From: Verrucomicrobiota bacterium | Lineage (GTDB): Bacteria; Verrucomicrobiota; Verrucomicrobiia; Opitutales; Opitutaceae | Length of the DNA: 44,415 nucleotides | Direction of reading: 5' to 3' | Assembly (NCBI GenBank): GCA_023430565.1 | Contig: JAEZAD010000031.1 | Location: 1-44,415 of the forward strand | Shown here: positions 17,253 to 25,137 of the stretch, piece by piece | Numbering within the stretch: position 1 is the stretch's first letter | Layout: each line of letters begins with the position of its first letter | Program-made: the position numbers and the translations under genes | The notes under the pieces: model-generated | The model's input: only the letters and a program-made list of their open reading frames with translations | The model's database searches: none | Told to the model about the DNA's origin: nothing

Positions 17253-18359
17253 TCAGGCGGGGGACCGCAGAGGAATGGCCACGTTGAAGGAACCGTTCGG
17301 CTCGGCATCGCGGGTGAGGGACGCCGCGCAGAAAAGAACGGAAGGCCGGCCGTTCTCCAGCCAGAGCTGCGGCCGCTCGAGCGCATGCAGCGGCTGGAGC
17401 GTGCCGTTCTCGCGCACGATCGCGGTGGTGCTGACCAACGTGTGCCGGGCGGGCGCCCAATCGAAGCCGTTGGCCGACTGCATCAGCGCCAGCGAACGGC
17501 CCGCCCCCGTGAAATCTCCCTTCATGTCCTTCACGATGCCCCAGTAGCGGCTCCCATCATTCCAGATGAACGGATCCTCCGCGGGAAAACTCACGCCAGC
17601 CCGCGTGAACACGGGATCCGGTCGCTTGGTGAAGGGTCCCCTGGGTGCGGGCGCCGTCGCGACCACATGCACCACCGGCCCGCCGAAAGGACCCGGATGC
17701 CGTGTGCCCACGGCCTTGTAGATCATCAGGACGTCACCCGCCGGGCGAACGCAGACGGCAGGGTTAGAGCACATCAACGCATCGTGAAAACCCTCGCTCA
17801 CATCGATCAACGGCGTGTCCGACCGGCGCCACGGCCCTTCCGGCGTGTCCGCCACCGCCACGCCGATGCGCTGGTTGTTCCTATGCGACCAGTTGAGTTT
17901 CCCGTCGGAAGGTTTCCGGTCGCCGCGGTTGCCCATGTAATAAAGATAATAGCGGCCGCCATGCGCGAGCACCGTGGGGTTATGCGTGCAATGTCCGTCC
18001 CAATACTCCGCCCCGCGCGCCGGCAGCGCCACGCCTTGGTGACGGTAGGGCCCCAGCGGGTTGTCGGCCGTCGCATGAGCGATCTCGCTGTGCGTGACCC
18101 AAGCCATGAAACCCTCCCGGATGGGCCAGCGCGAATAGAAGAGATGACAGACTCCGTCGCCGCTTCGCACCATCGTGCCGCACCAGACGTGATAACCCGG
18201 CACGGAGAAAATCGCCCGATCCGGCACGGGCTGCAGCCAATCCTGCAGGTTCAGTTCGGATGGTGGGTGCAACGCGGCCGAAGCTCGCGACAAAAATCCG
18301 CCCAAGCCGGCGGCGGCCAAGCCCGTGAGGCGAAGAAACTGGCGGCGGGTAACAGACAT
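17253..18359 (-). CDS. Tat-exported five-bladed beta-propeller glycosidase (GH43-like)
   Basis: 368 aa from the ATG at 18359; a TTG four codons upstream is also open. The N-terminus MSVTRRQFLRLTGLAAAGLG is a twin-arginine signal. The mature protein has repeated strand patterns of a five-bladed propeller: HLFYSRW, HNPTVLAHGGRYYLYYMG, RIGVAVADTPEGPWRR, DALMCSNPAVCVRP and EDPFIWNDGSRYWGI. Such motifs occur in GH43, GH32 and related clans, where three acidic residues do catalysis; Asp and Glu in CTHNP-, EDPF- and nearby blocks are candidates. I cannot choose a family with confidence. It is the first gene of the operon with the GH95 gene, consistent with joint attack on one glycan. The 292 bp upstream (18360-18651) holds its promoter region but no convincing -35/-10 pair. 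Confidence 0.75.
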   Translation of the reverse strand: MSVTRRQFLRLTGLAAAGLGGFLSRASAALHPPSELNLQDWLQPVPDRAIFSVPGYHVWCGTMVRSGDGVCHLFYSRWPIREGFMAWVTHSEIAHATADNPLGPYRHQGVALPARGAEYWDGHCTHNPTVLAHGGRYYLYYMGNRGDRKPSDGKLNWSHRNNQRIGVAVADTPEGPWRRSDTPLIDVSEGFHDALMCSNPAVCVRPAGDVLMIYKAVGTRHPGPFGGPVVHVVATAPAPRGPFTKRPDPVFTRAGVSFPAEDPFIWNDGSRYWGIVKDMKGDFTGAGRSLALMQSANGFDWAPARHTLVSTTAIVRENGTLQPLHALERPQLWLENGRPSVLFCAASLTRDAEPNGSFNVAIPLRSPA

Positions 18360-18609
18360 CGACGAAAGCAATTCGGTGCGAGGGGAAACGCCCGCGCTTT
18401 TCGGATGGCGGGATAACTCGCGATGAACAATCCGGGAAGGGATTCGCTGACAAGCGAGCTGCTGGAAAACCGTTGACCGAACGCATGGCCTTGCCCGCTC
18501 GGCCCACTCAGCGGGACTCTAGCTTGAGCGGCACGATAAAAATCCCACGCCGTCGGGCGGGGCGACAAGGATGAGCGCCCTCCCACCCTCTTGTTCGCGT
18601 ATCAGCTTC

Positions 18610-18634
18610 AGACCTGAAAACAAAATTCAGATCT
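18610..18634 (-). terminator. Hairpin downstream of ssb, possible weak terminator
   Basis: AGATCTGAA and TTCAGGTCT on the minus-strand transcript form a 9-bp stem with one G-U pair and a 7-nt loop. It lies 17 bp after the ssb stop. No U-run follows, so it may stabilise the 3' end or act with Rho rather than terminate alone. Confidence 0.4.
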
Positions 18635-18651
18635 TCAAATTCGCTCCCGCC

Positions 18652-19125
18652 TCAGAACGGCACGTCTTCGTCCAGATTCTCCGTCGACGCCGGCTTCGGT
18701 CCACCGCTGCGCGGCGGCGGCGAATGCCGCTCGGGCGAAGGCGATTGATCGTAATCGCCGCCGCCACCCCCGCCGGCTCCGCCTTCGCGCTGCCCGCTGC
18801 CGAGAAACTGAAACCCTTCGAGCACGACCTTCAGTTTGCTGCGCTTCTGGCCGGAGGTCTTGTCCTCCCACTGGTCGAGCTTCAACCGCCCTTCGATGAA
18901 GAGCGGCCGGCCCTTCGTGCAATACTTCGAGATCGTCTCTCCCTGTTTTCCCCACGCCTCGATGTCCACGAACGTCGTGTCGTCGCGCATCGCGCCCGAC
19001 TCGTCCTTGAACTGCCGGTTCACCGCGATGCCGAACTGGCAGATTGCCGTGCCCTTCGGGGTGACTCGCAGCTCCGGGTCGCGCGTGAGATTCCCGATCA
19101 AATAAACCTTGTTGAAGTTGGCCAT
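18652..19125 (-). CDS. ssb: Single-stranded DNA-binding protein
   Basis: 157 aa, ATG at 19125. The OB-fold domain (1-110) is clear: FNKVYLIGNLTRDPELR, then FGIAVNR, DTTFVDIEAWGKQGE and GRPLFIEGRLKLDQWED. A Gly- and Pro-rich flexible linker follows, and the C-terminus ends DEDVPF, the acidic tip that docks replication and repair partners. It coats single-stranded DNA in replication, recombination and repair. It is the last gene of the rplY-pth-rpsF-ssb group, with 123 bp separating it from rpsF. No GGAGG-like site precedes the ATG (the upstream strand is C/T-rich), which appears common among genes in this window. Confidence 0.97.
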   Translation of the reverse strand: MANFNKVYLIGNLTRDPELRVTPKGTAICQFGIAVNRQFKDESGAMRDDTTFVDIEAWGKQGETISKYCTKGRPLFIEGRLKLDQWEDKTSGQKRSKLKVVLEGFQFLGSGQREGGAGGGGGGDYDQSPSPERHSPPPRSGGPKPASTENLDEDVPF

Positions 19126-19248
19126 GGGGAGAGGAGAGCTGCGAGGTTGCTTGCGAAGGAATTAACCGACTGCGTCCGTCGCGGCCGTCTCCGACCGCCA
19201 ACGTGCATCCCGACGGTTCATAAACCGCCGGGGCCCGACGTCAAACCG

Positions 19249-19545
19249 TCAGACGCTCTGCACAAAGGTCCGGTAAACGTTGCCGTTCAACCGGAGCCGT
19301 TCCTTGAGCTGCGAAGGGGCCTGCGCCGGCGCCTTGAAGTCGATCTGCACGTAGGCGCCGCTCGTGAACTTGCGGTCCGTCACGCGCACGAAATCCTTCT
19401 TGCCGAGGTTTTCGACCGCGGTGACTTCGCCCTGCACGGCGGTGATTACATTCTTCACACCTTCGATGATCTGGTCGATCGAGTCTTCTTTTCCGCGGTT
19501 ATCGAGGATGAAGGAGGCGCGGTAATTGCGTTGGGTGGCGTTCAT
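19249..19545 (-). CDS. rpsF: 30S ribosomal protein bS6
   Basis: 98 aa, ATG at 19545, overlapping the pth stop by 4 bases (ATGA), so the two are translationally coupled. The fold pattern is that of bS6: NYRASFILDNRG, a helix with IDQIIEGVKNVI, VTAVENLGKKDFVR, and the closing strand GAYVQIDFKAPAQ. It binds 16S rRNA with bS18 in the platform of the small subunit. Unlike the common rpsF-rpsR-rplI arrangement, neither bS18 nor bL9 genes are found next to it here. The 123-bp gap to ssb contains a small CGGTT-CATA-AACCG hairpin but no clear terminator. Confidence 0.96.
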   Translation of the reverse strand: MNATQRNYRASFILDNRGKEDSIDQIIEGVKNVITAVQGEVTAVENLGKKDFVRVTDRKFTSGAYVQIDFKAPAQAPSQLKERLRLNGNVYRTFVQSV

Positions 19546-20126
19546 TTTGGTTCTCTGCGATTGAGCTGATTCATGGCCGGTTCGACGCCGCGCGAGAGCA
19601 GCAGATCGAGCCCGGACAGGTAGAGGGGGAGTTGTTGAGTGACGATGGCGAGTTGCGAGGCGGTAAACTTTCCGAGGACGAAATCCTTGAGGTCCATTTG
19701 CGGCGGTTCCTTCGGTCCGATGCCGAGCCGGTAGCGGATGAATCCGCTGCCGAGATGCTCGAGCAGGCTGGCGACACCGTTGTGGCCGCCGGCACTACCG
19801 GTGACGGACACTTTCACCAACCCGAGATCGATCGTGAGATCGTCATAGATCGCGACCATCGACTCCGGTGCGATCTTGTAGAATCGCGCCAGCGCGCCGA
19901 CGGAGGTGCCGCTGTCGTTCATGAACGTCTGCGGCTTCAAGAGATAACACGTGCCTTTGCCCGGTCGGTCCCAGCGCGCCACCTGCGCGTCGAACTGGGC
20001 GGCCGTTTTCCACGACAAACCGAGCTTCGCCGCAAAGGCGTCGATCACGATCCAGCCGAGATTGTGACGCGTCTCCGCGTAATCGCGGCCCGGGTTGCCG
20101 AGACCGGCAACGAGCGAAATGGACAT
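19542..20126 (-). CDS. pth: Peptidyl-tRNA hydrolase
   Basis: 194 aa, ATG at 20126. It shows all Pth blocks: LVAGLGNPGRDYAETRHNLGW (start quoted in part; Asn11 and His21 match the catalytic region), LLKPQTFMNDSG, VIYDDLTID-type AIYDDLTIDLG (Asp94 region) and GSAGGHNGVASL. The length is normal for the family. The enzyme releases peptides from prematurely dropped peptidyl-tRNA and recycles the tRNA. It sits 60 bp after rplY and overlaps rpsF, a common arrangement for these translation genes. Confidence 0.97.
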   Translation of the reverse strand: MSISLVAGLGNPGRDYAETRHNLGWIVIDAFAAKLGLSWKTAAQFDAQVARWDRPGKGTCYLLKPQTFMNDSGTSVGALARFYKIAPESMVAIYDDLTIDLGLVKVSVTGSAGGHNGVASLLEHLGSGFIRYRLGIGPKEPPQMDLKDFVLGKFTASQLAIVTQQLPLYLSGLDLLLSRGVEPAMNQLNRREPK

Positions 20127-20186
20127 GACTCAAAGAACAACGCCGGCGATCCGTCGCGGTCAAGCGACGGACCGGGCGCGATAAAC

Positions 20187-20942
20187 TTACTTCTTGGCCG
20201 GAGCGGCAGGCTTCGCTGCAGCGGCGGCGCCGGCAGCCGGTTTCGCACCCCCAGCGGCGGGAGCGGCAGCAGCCGGAGCAGCACCCGCGGCCGGAGCGGC
20301 GGCACCCGCAGCCGGAGCAGCGGCGGCGGCACCCTCGGCGGAAGTCGCAGCGGCCGTGGTTTCCGCGGCGATTTCGGCGACCGGCTCGACGCACGAGACG
20401 ACCGGCTGGCCGGGCAAATCGAGGAAATCGACGCCAGGGATCGGCTTCAATCCACCGACCTTGATCGTCTCGCCGACCTTCAGCTCGGTCACGTCGACAA
20501 GGATCGCCTCCGGCAGATCCTTCGGCAGCGTGCGGATGCGCAGCTGCTGCGTCGCCATTTCCAACACGCCGCTCTGATTCTTCACACCGAACGACTCGCC
20601 CGTCAGGCGCACGGCCACGCGAATCTCGAACTTCTCGTCGGCTTTGACCTCTTGAAAATCGATGTGGACATACCGGTCCGTGATCGCGTCGCGCTGCACT
20701 TCCTGAAGAAAGGAAAGCGCACGGTCGGCCTTGTCGTCGCGCTTGAGCTCGACGAGCACCGCGCGGCCGCCGACGGACTTCACCAGACGGGTGAATTCCG
20801 GGATATCGACCGAGAGCGACTCGGGGCTGGTGTGCTTTCCGTAGAGAACCGCGGGCACGCGGTTGGCCTTGCGGAGGCGACGGGAGGCGCTACGGCCGGT
20901 TTGGGCGCGATGCGCGACGTTCAATTCGAATTTTTGGCTCAT
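20187..20942 (-). CDS. rplY: 50S ribosomal protein bL25 (Ctc type) with Ala/Pro-rich tail
   Basis: 251 aa, ATG at 20942. Residues 1-95 are the 5S-rRNA-binding L25 domain (GRSASRRLRKANRVPAVLYG, in part), and residues 96-190 are the TL5/Ctc C-terminal beta domain (VRLTGESFGVKNQSGVLE). The last 60 or so residues are almost only Ala, Pro, Gly and Lys (repeats such as AAAPAAG) and end AAPAKK, a low-complexity basic extension not needed for the fold. It heads the rplY-pth-rpsF-ssb group. The 140-bp upstream gap is shared with the divergent VOC gene and contains a GGCAAA-TTTGCC hairpin at 21024-21041; no firm promoter can be called. Confidence 0.95.
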   Translation of the reverse strand: MSQKFELNVAHRAQTGRSASRRLRKANRVPAVLYGKHTSPESLSVDIPEFTRLVKSVGGRAVLVELKRDDKADRALSFLQEVQRDAITDRYVHIDFQEVKADEKFEIRVAVRLTGESFGVKNQSGVLEMATQQLRIRTLPKDLPEAILVDVTELKVGETIKVGGLKPIPGVDFLDLPGQPVVSCVEPVAEIAAETTAAATSAEGAAAAAPAAGAAAPAAGAAPAAAAPAAGGAKPAAGAAAAAKPAAPAKK

Positions 20943-21082
20943 GGTTTCGTTCCACCTGTCGCCCCGGAATTGAGGGCAGGCGTAATGGAAAAGGGTGCGA
21001 GCTCAAACGACCGCCCGGGCGAAGGCAAACAAAACTTTGCCCGCCCGCCCCGAGCGGACTGGACGGTGCTACCGTATCGCGC

Positions 21083-21586
21083 ATGTCCTCACCCGCCAAC
21101 CAACCCATCGATCCCCGCGTGTCGATCGGCCACGTTCACCTCAAAGTCGCCGACCTCGAACGCGCCCTCGCCTTCTACTCGGGCGTCCTCGGTTTCGAAA
21201 TCACTCAACGCTACGGCCGGGACGCCGCCTTCCTTTCCGCCGGCGGTTATCATCACCACATCGGCCTCAACACGTGGGAAAGCCGCGGCGGATCACCGCC
21301 ACCCGCCGGCAGCACCGGGCTTTTCCACGCCGCCATCCTCTACCCCACCCGCGCCGCTCTCTCCGACGCCCTCCACCGACTTCTCGCGCACCACATTTCA
21401 CTGGACGGCGCCTCCGACCACGGCGTGAGCGAGGCGCTCTACCTCCGCGACCCCGACAACAACGGCCTCGAACTCTACTGGGACCGTCCACGCGACCAGT
21501 GGCCGCGCGACGCCTCCGGCGGCCTCGCCATGATCACCGCCCCGCTCGACCTCGACGACCTGCTGCGCGCCGCCGACACCCGCTAA
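21083..21586 (+). CDS. VOC-superfamily (glyoxalase/dioxygenase-like) protein
   Basis: 167 aa, ATG at 21083. The first beta-alpha-beta module reads GHVHLKVADLERALAFYSGVLGF (quoted in part) with His17 at the usual first metal position. The GGYHHHIGLNTWES block and DPDNNGLELYWDRP in the second module supply the further His and Glu ligands. The HHH motif and overall pattern are close to CatE-type and related VOC proteins. These are small metal-dependent enzymes acting on small molecules such as methylglyoxal adducts or catechols; which one cannot be told. It is a single gene, divergent from rplY and convergent with the galactonate-dehydratase-like gene 44 bp away. Confidence 0.88.
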   Translation: MSSPANQPIDPRVSIGHVHLKVADLERALAFYSGVLGFEITQRYGRDAAFLSAGGYHHHIGLNTWESRGGSPPPAGSTGLFHAAILYPTRAALSDALHRLLAHHISLDGASDHGVSEALYLRDPDNNGLELYWDRPRDQWPRDASGGLAMITAPLDLDDLLRAADTR

Positions 21587-21630
21587 AATCGGCCATCACG
21601 TCGCGCGATCACGGCGAGCCATTCACCGCG

Positions 21631-22809
21631 TCACCAATCCCCGACGCTCCCGTCCGCATAAAACGTCCGCTGCAACACCTCCTGCTCGAAGGGATGCTTC
21701 CGGATCTCCTCTTCATCGAGCTCGATGCCCAACCCCGGCTTCAGATTCGGCCGCACGATCCGGCCCTTCTTTTCAACCGTGAACCCTTCCTTCACCACGT
21801 CGCCGCGCCACGGCACGTCCTGGTGCACCGCCTCACAAATGATGTAACTCGGCGTCGCGAATCCCAGCTCCAGCGACGCCGCCGTGCTCACCGGCCCCTG
21901 CGGATTGTGCGGCGCCAATGAAACCCGATACGCCTCCGCCAGCGCCGCGATCCGCCGCGCCTCCGTCAATCCGCCGCAGTGCGTGATGTCCGGCTGCAGC
22001 ACTGAACACGCCCCTTTTTCCAGCAGCTCGCGAAACGCATGACACCCCACCAGCCGCTCGCCCGTCGCGATCGGCGTCGTCACCGCCCGCTGGATCGCCG
22101 CGATCTCGTCCATCGTTTCCGGCCAGCACGGCTCCTCGAAGAAATACAGCCCGTAAGGCTCGAGCGCCTTCGCAAACTTCATCCCCATCCGCGGCGACGG
22201 CCGCGCATGACAATCCACCATGATGTCGATGTCCGGCCCCACCGCCTCGCGCATCGCCGCCACACACGCTTCCGCGAATCGCACCGGCCGGTTCCCTTCC
22301 AGCGACATCGTCTCCGGCACCGCCATCGTCTTGAACGCCGTGAACCCATCCGCCACCGCCGCGCGCGCCAGATCCGCAAACCGCGCCGCATCTCCCGGCG
22401 CCGTCTCGTAGAAATCCTCCATCTTCCCCCCGCCAAGATGACAATACAGCCGCACATAATCGCGCACGCGTCCGCCCCACAACTCGTGACACGGGACCCC
22501 ATGAACCTTCCCGAGAATATCCCACAACGCGACGTCGATCCCGCTGATCGCCGTCCCGCGCACGATCCCGTTTCCATGCCAGAAATGCTGCCGATACATC
22601 ATCTGCCACAGGTGCTCGATCCGCCGTGGATCTTCGCCGACCAGCAATTGCGACAAATCCTCAATCGCTCCCACCACGCCGCGCGTGTGCCACTCCAGCG
22701 TCGCTTCGCCCCAGCCCCAGAGACCCGGCTGGTCCGTTTCAACCTTCACAAAAATCCAGTTGCGCATGCGCGCGTGACAGACGTGGGCGGTGATCGCGGT
22801 GATCTTCAT
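21631..22809 (-). CDS. Sugar-acid dehydratase of the enolase superfamily, D-galactonate dehydratase type
   Basis: 392 aa from the ATG at 22809 (MKITAITAHV); an upstream in-frame start would overrun the regulator's operator. Enolase N-cap and barrel are clear (GWGEATLEWHT, GTAISGIDVALWDILGK). The metal and catalytic set is Asp199-x-His201 in MVDCHAR, Glu225 (FFEEP), Glu251 (ATGERLVG) and His301 (LAPHNP). The spacing between these equals that known for E. coli galactonate dehydratase (183, 185, 209, 235, 285), all shifted by 16. The reaction would turn an aldonate into its 2-keto-3-deoxy acid. The related fuconate or other aldonate dehydratases cannot be excluded. It diverges from the GntR gene across 61 bp that contain a regulator-type palindrome. 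Confidence 0.88.
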   Translation of the reverse strand: MKITAITAHVCHARMRNWIFVKVETDQPGLWGWGEATLEWHTRGVVGAIEDLSQLLVGEDPRRIEHLWQMMYRQHFWHGNGIVRGTAISGIDVALWDILGKVHGVPCHELWGGRVRDYVRLYCHLGGGKMEDFYETAPGDAARFADLARAAVADGFTAFKTMAVPETMSLEGNRPVRFAEACVAAMREAVGPDIDIMVDCHARPSPRMGMKFAKALEPYGLYFFEEPCWPETMDEIAAIQRAVTTPIATGERLVGCHAFRELLEKGACSVLQPDITHCGGLTEARRIAALAEAYRVSLAPHNPQGPVSTAASLELGFATPSYIICEAVHQDVPWRGDVVKEGFTVEKKGRIVRPNLKPGLGIELDEEEIRKHPFEQEVLQRTFYADGSVGDW

Positions 22810-22840
22810 GGTGAAAAACGCTTGCCACCCTACGCCTCGT

Positions 22841-22858
22841 GATATTGTCGACAAGATC
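22841..22858. promoter_or_regulatory. GntR/FadR-type operator palindrome
   Basis: TTGTCGACAA at 22845-22854 is a perfect 10-bp palindrome; with flanking GAT and ATC it becomes 18 bp with one mismatched pair. The TTGT-N2-ACAA form is what FCD-type GntR regulators such as FadR and UxuR relatives commonly bind. It lies in the 61-bp gap between the dehydratase ATG (22809) and the GntR ATG (22871), so bound regulator could block both directions. AGGAA at 22866-22870, directly abutting the regulator ATG, may be its weak ribosome-binding site. Confidence 0.65.
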
Positions 22859-22870
22859 AAAACACAGGAA

Positions 22871-23731
22871 ATGTCGCTCACCGATCACATCGCCGACGAT
22901 CTTCGTCGTCGCCTCTCCACCGCTGCCGGCGCTCCCCTCGACCTTCGTCTTTCCAGCCTCGCCCAAGCCTACCAGGTCAGCACCCAGCCCGTCCGTCTCG
23001 CCCTCGCCCGCCTTCGCCGCGAGGGCCTGTTGAAAAAAAACGCCCCTCGCTCGCGCCGCCCCCGCGACGCGTCCGCCCCGCGCCCGAAGAAAACTCCCCG
23101 CGCCATCCCACCCGCCGATCGCGCCAACCGCGACCTTCACGCGCGTCTCTCCGCTCACGCCGTTCGCCTCAGCCTCCGCGGCGAGGAAACCTTCCTGCGC
23201 GAAGAATCCACCGCCACCCGCTTCGGCGTTTCGCGCGCGCTCGCCCGCGACGCCCTTCAACGCCTCCACGCCGAAGACGTCGTCGAACACGTCCCGCGCC
23301 GCGGCTGGCGCGTCCGTCCGTTTTCCCGCCAGGACATGGCCGACTTTCTCCAGGTCCGCGAAGTCCTCGAAGTGCGCGCCCTCACCCTCGCTTGGCCCCG
23401 ACTCGAACGTGCCGACCTCGAGGAGTTTTTCCGCGGCAACGATCCCCGCATCGCCAAACCCGACAACCGTCTCCACGACTACTGGATCGACCGCTCGCAA
23501 AACCGCTACATCCGCCGCTTTTTCGCGCAACACGCGCCGTTCTTCAGTTCGCTCTTCGATTGGGAAGATCACGACGCCACCGCCGCCCGCCAAAGCTGCG
23601 AGCAACACCGCGCCATCCTGCGCGCCATCCTCGACGACCGGCGCGACGCCGCCATCGCCGCACTCACCACTCACATCCACGAAAATCACCCCGTGCTCTC
23701 CAGCTGGCCGGAACAACCCGCCTCGCCATGA
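22871..23731 (+). CDS. GntR-family regulator with two winged-helix domains and an FCD-like domain
   Basis: 286 aa from the ATG at 22871; a start further upstream would overlap the palindrome. Residues 1-57 form a first winged helix (LTDHIADDLRRRL, then LAQAYQVSTQPVRLALARLR). A basic Arg/Pro linker follows at about 58-85. Residues 86-150 make a second, canonical GntR helix-turn-helix (RFGVSRALARDALQRL and the wing RRGWRVRPFS). The rest is a shortened FCD-like ligand domain with His ligands in NRLHDYW, CEQHRAIL and HIHENH. Two DNA-binding units in one GntR protein is unusual. The stop overlaps the aminotransferase ATG (ATGA), so they are co-translated. Repression of this cluster relieved by a sugar-acid intermediate is inferred. 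Confidence 0.87.
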   Translation: MSLTDHIADDLRRRLSTAAGAPLDLRLSSLAQAYQVSTQPVRLALARLRREGLLKKNAPRSRRPRDASAPRPKKTPRAIPPADRANRDLHARLSAHAVRLSLRGEETFLREESTATRFGVSRALARDALQRLHAEDVVEHVPRRGWRVRPFSRQDMADFLQVREVLEVRALTLAWPRLERADLEEFFRGNDPRIAKPDNRLHDYWIDRSQNRYIRRFFAQHAPFFSSLFDWEDHDATAARQSCEQHRAILRAILDDRRDAAIAALTTHIHENHPVLSSWPEQPASP

Positions 23732-25134
23732 ACGCTCCCAAGCCCACCTCCGTCGCCGATCGCGCGACCGTTTCGCGCCGCCCGCTCGACTGGACTCGCA
23801 CCCGCGCCGTCCTCACCCGCAACGAACAATGGATCCCCGGCGGTCTCGCCTCCCTCAACCGCCGTGCCGATCCCTGCATCTCCTTCGCCCGCGGCCAGGG
23901 CTCGCACGTCTGGGATTTCGACGGCAACGACTACATCGATTACCACTTCGGCTTCGCGCCCTACATTCTCGGCCACAACGACCCCGACGTAAACGCCGCC
24001 GTCGCCGCCGCCCTCCAGAACGGCCTATCCAACTTCGGCTCCGGCGCCACCCGCGAGGAGGGCGAGCTCGCCGAGCGCTTCCTCCAGTGCGTGCCCTTCG
24101 CCGACCGTGTCCAGTTCATGAATACAGGCAGCGAAGCCACCGCGCAGGCGATCCGCGTCGCCCGCGCCTGGACCGGCCGCTCGCACATCCTGAAAATTCA
24201 GGGAGGCTACAACGGTCACCACAACATGGTCGCCGCCAATCTCATGACGCCGCCCGACCAGCTCGGCGGAAAACAAATCGTCGGCGACGAATATCCCCTC
24301 GCCCCGATCACCGCCGGCATCCCGCCCGAGGAAGCCGCGCTCATCCACGCCGTCGAGTTCAACGACGCCGACGCCGTCGCCGCCGTCGCCCAACGCGTCC
24401 CTCTCGCCGCCATCATCCTCGAGCCCGTCCTCCAAAACATCGGCGTCGTGCGCCCCGCCCCCGGCTATCTCGAGGAACTCCGCTGCCTCGCCAACGAACA
24501 CGGCTTCCTCCTCATTTTCGACGAGGTCAAAACCGGCTTCCGCGCCAGCATCGGCGGCTATCAAACGCTCTGCGGAGTCGCGCCCGACCTCTCCACCTGG
24601 GGCAAGGCCATCGCCAACGGCATCCCGCTCGGCGCCATCGCCGGCAAGCGCCCGTTCATGGACCTCGTGTTGCACCAGGATCCCGCGAAACGTGTCCTCC
24701 TCGCCGGCACCTACAACGCCCACCCGATCCCCATGGCCGCCGGCCTCGCCACGTTGAAAAAACTCATGGACCGTTCCGTCGGCGTGTATCCACGACTCGA
24801 ACACCTCGGCGCCACGCTGCAACAGGGCCAGGAGGAAATCCTCCGCCGCCACGGCCTGCGCGCCGTCGTCTCCCGCCTCGGCAGCGCGAGCTGCCTTTAC
24901 TTCATGGATCGTCTGCCCGCAAATTGGTGGGAAATCGCCAGCCGCCACGACATGGCCGCCGACAAAGCCCTCCGGCTCTCCCTCATTCAGCGAGGCATTT
25001 ATCAGATTCCCATTCCCGCCAAACAGGCTTCCCTCAGTTTCGCCCACTCCGACGACGACATCGCCCGCACACTGGAAGCGCTGGATGAATCCATCGCTGA
25101 GTTGAAACAAACCCACCCGCACGTTTTCAACTGA
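23728..25134 (+). CDS. Class III PLP-dependent aminotransferase (glutamate-1-semialdehyde aminomutase-like)
   Basis: 468 aa, ATG at 23728 overlapping the regulator stop by ATGA. The fold is class III: WDFDGNDYIDYHFGFAP, MNTGSEATAQAIRVAR (phosphate-binding), GGYNGHHN, and LIFDEVKTGFR with the Asp that contacts the PLP ring. The Schiff-base lysine is Lys293 in STWGKAIANG. It resembles the GSA-aminomutase branch but lacks the haem-pathway context, and such proteins often act on omega-amino acids, aldehydes or keto sugars. Beside a sugar-acid dehydratase, FAH hydrolase and dehydrogenase it probably transaminates a carbonyl compound of that route. The 3-bp gap to the FAH gene indicates one operon. 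Confidence 0.88.
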   Translation: MNAPKPTSVADRATVSRRPLDWTRTRAVLTRNEQWIPGGLASLNRRADPCISFARGQGSHVWDFDGNDYIDYHFGFAPYILGHNDPDVNAAVAAALQNGLSNFGSGATREEGELAERFLQCVPFADRVQFMNTGSEATAQAIRVARAWTGRSHILKIQGGYNGHHNMVAANLMTPPDQLGGKQIVGDEYPLAPITAGIPPEEAALIHAVEFNDADAVAAVAQRVPLAAIILEPVLQNIGVVRPAPGYLEELRCLANEHGFLLIFDEVKTGFRASIGGYQTLCGVAPDLSTWGKAIANGIPLGAIAGKRPFMDLVLHQDPAKRVLLAGTYNAHPIPMAAGLATLKKLMDRSVGVYPRLEHLGATLQQGQEEILRRHGLRAVVSRLGSASCLYFMDRLPANWWEIASRHDMAADKALRLSLIQRGIYQIPIPAKQASLSFAHSDDDIARTLEALDESIAELKQTHPHVFN

Positions 25135-25137
25135 CCC

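Noticed and set aside
21024..21041. GGCAAA-TTTGCC hairpin between rplY and the VOC gene
   Set aside because: Six base pairs only and no U-run; could be an operator but nothing ties it to either gene.
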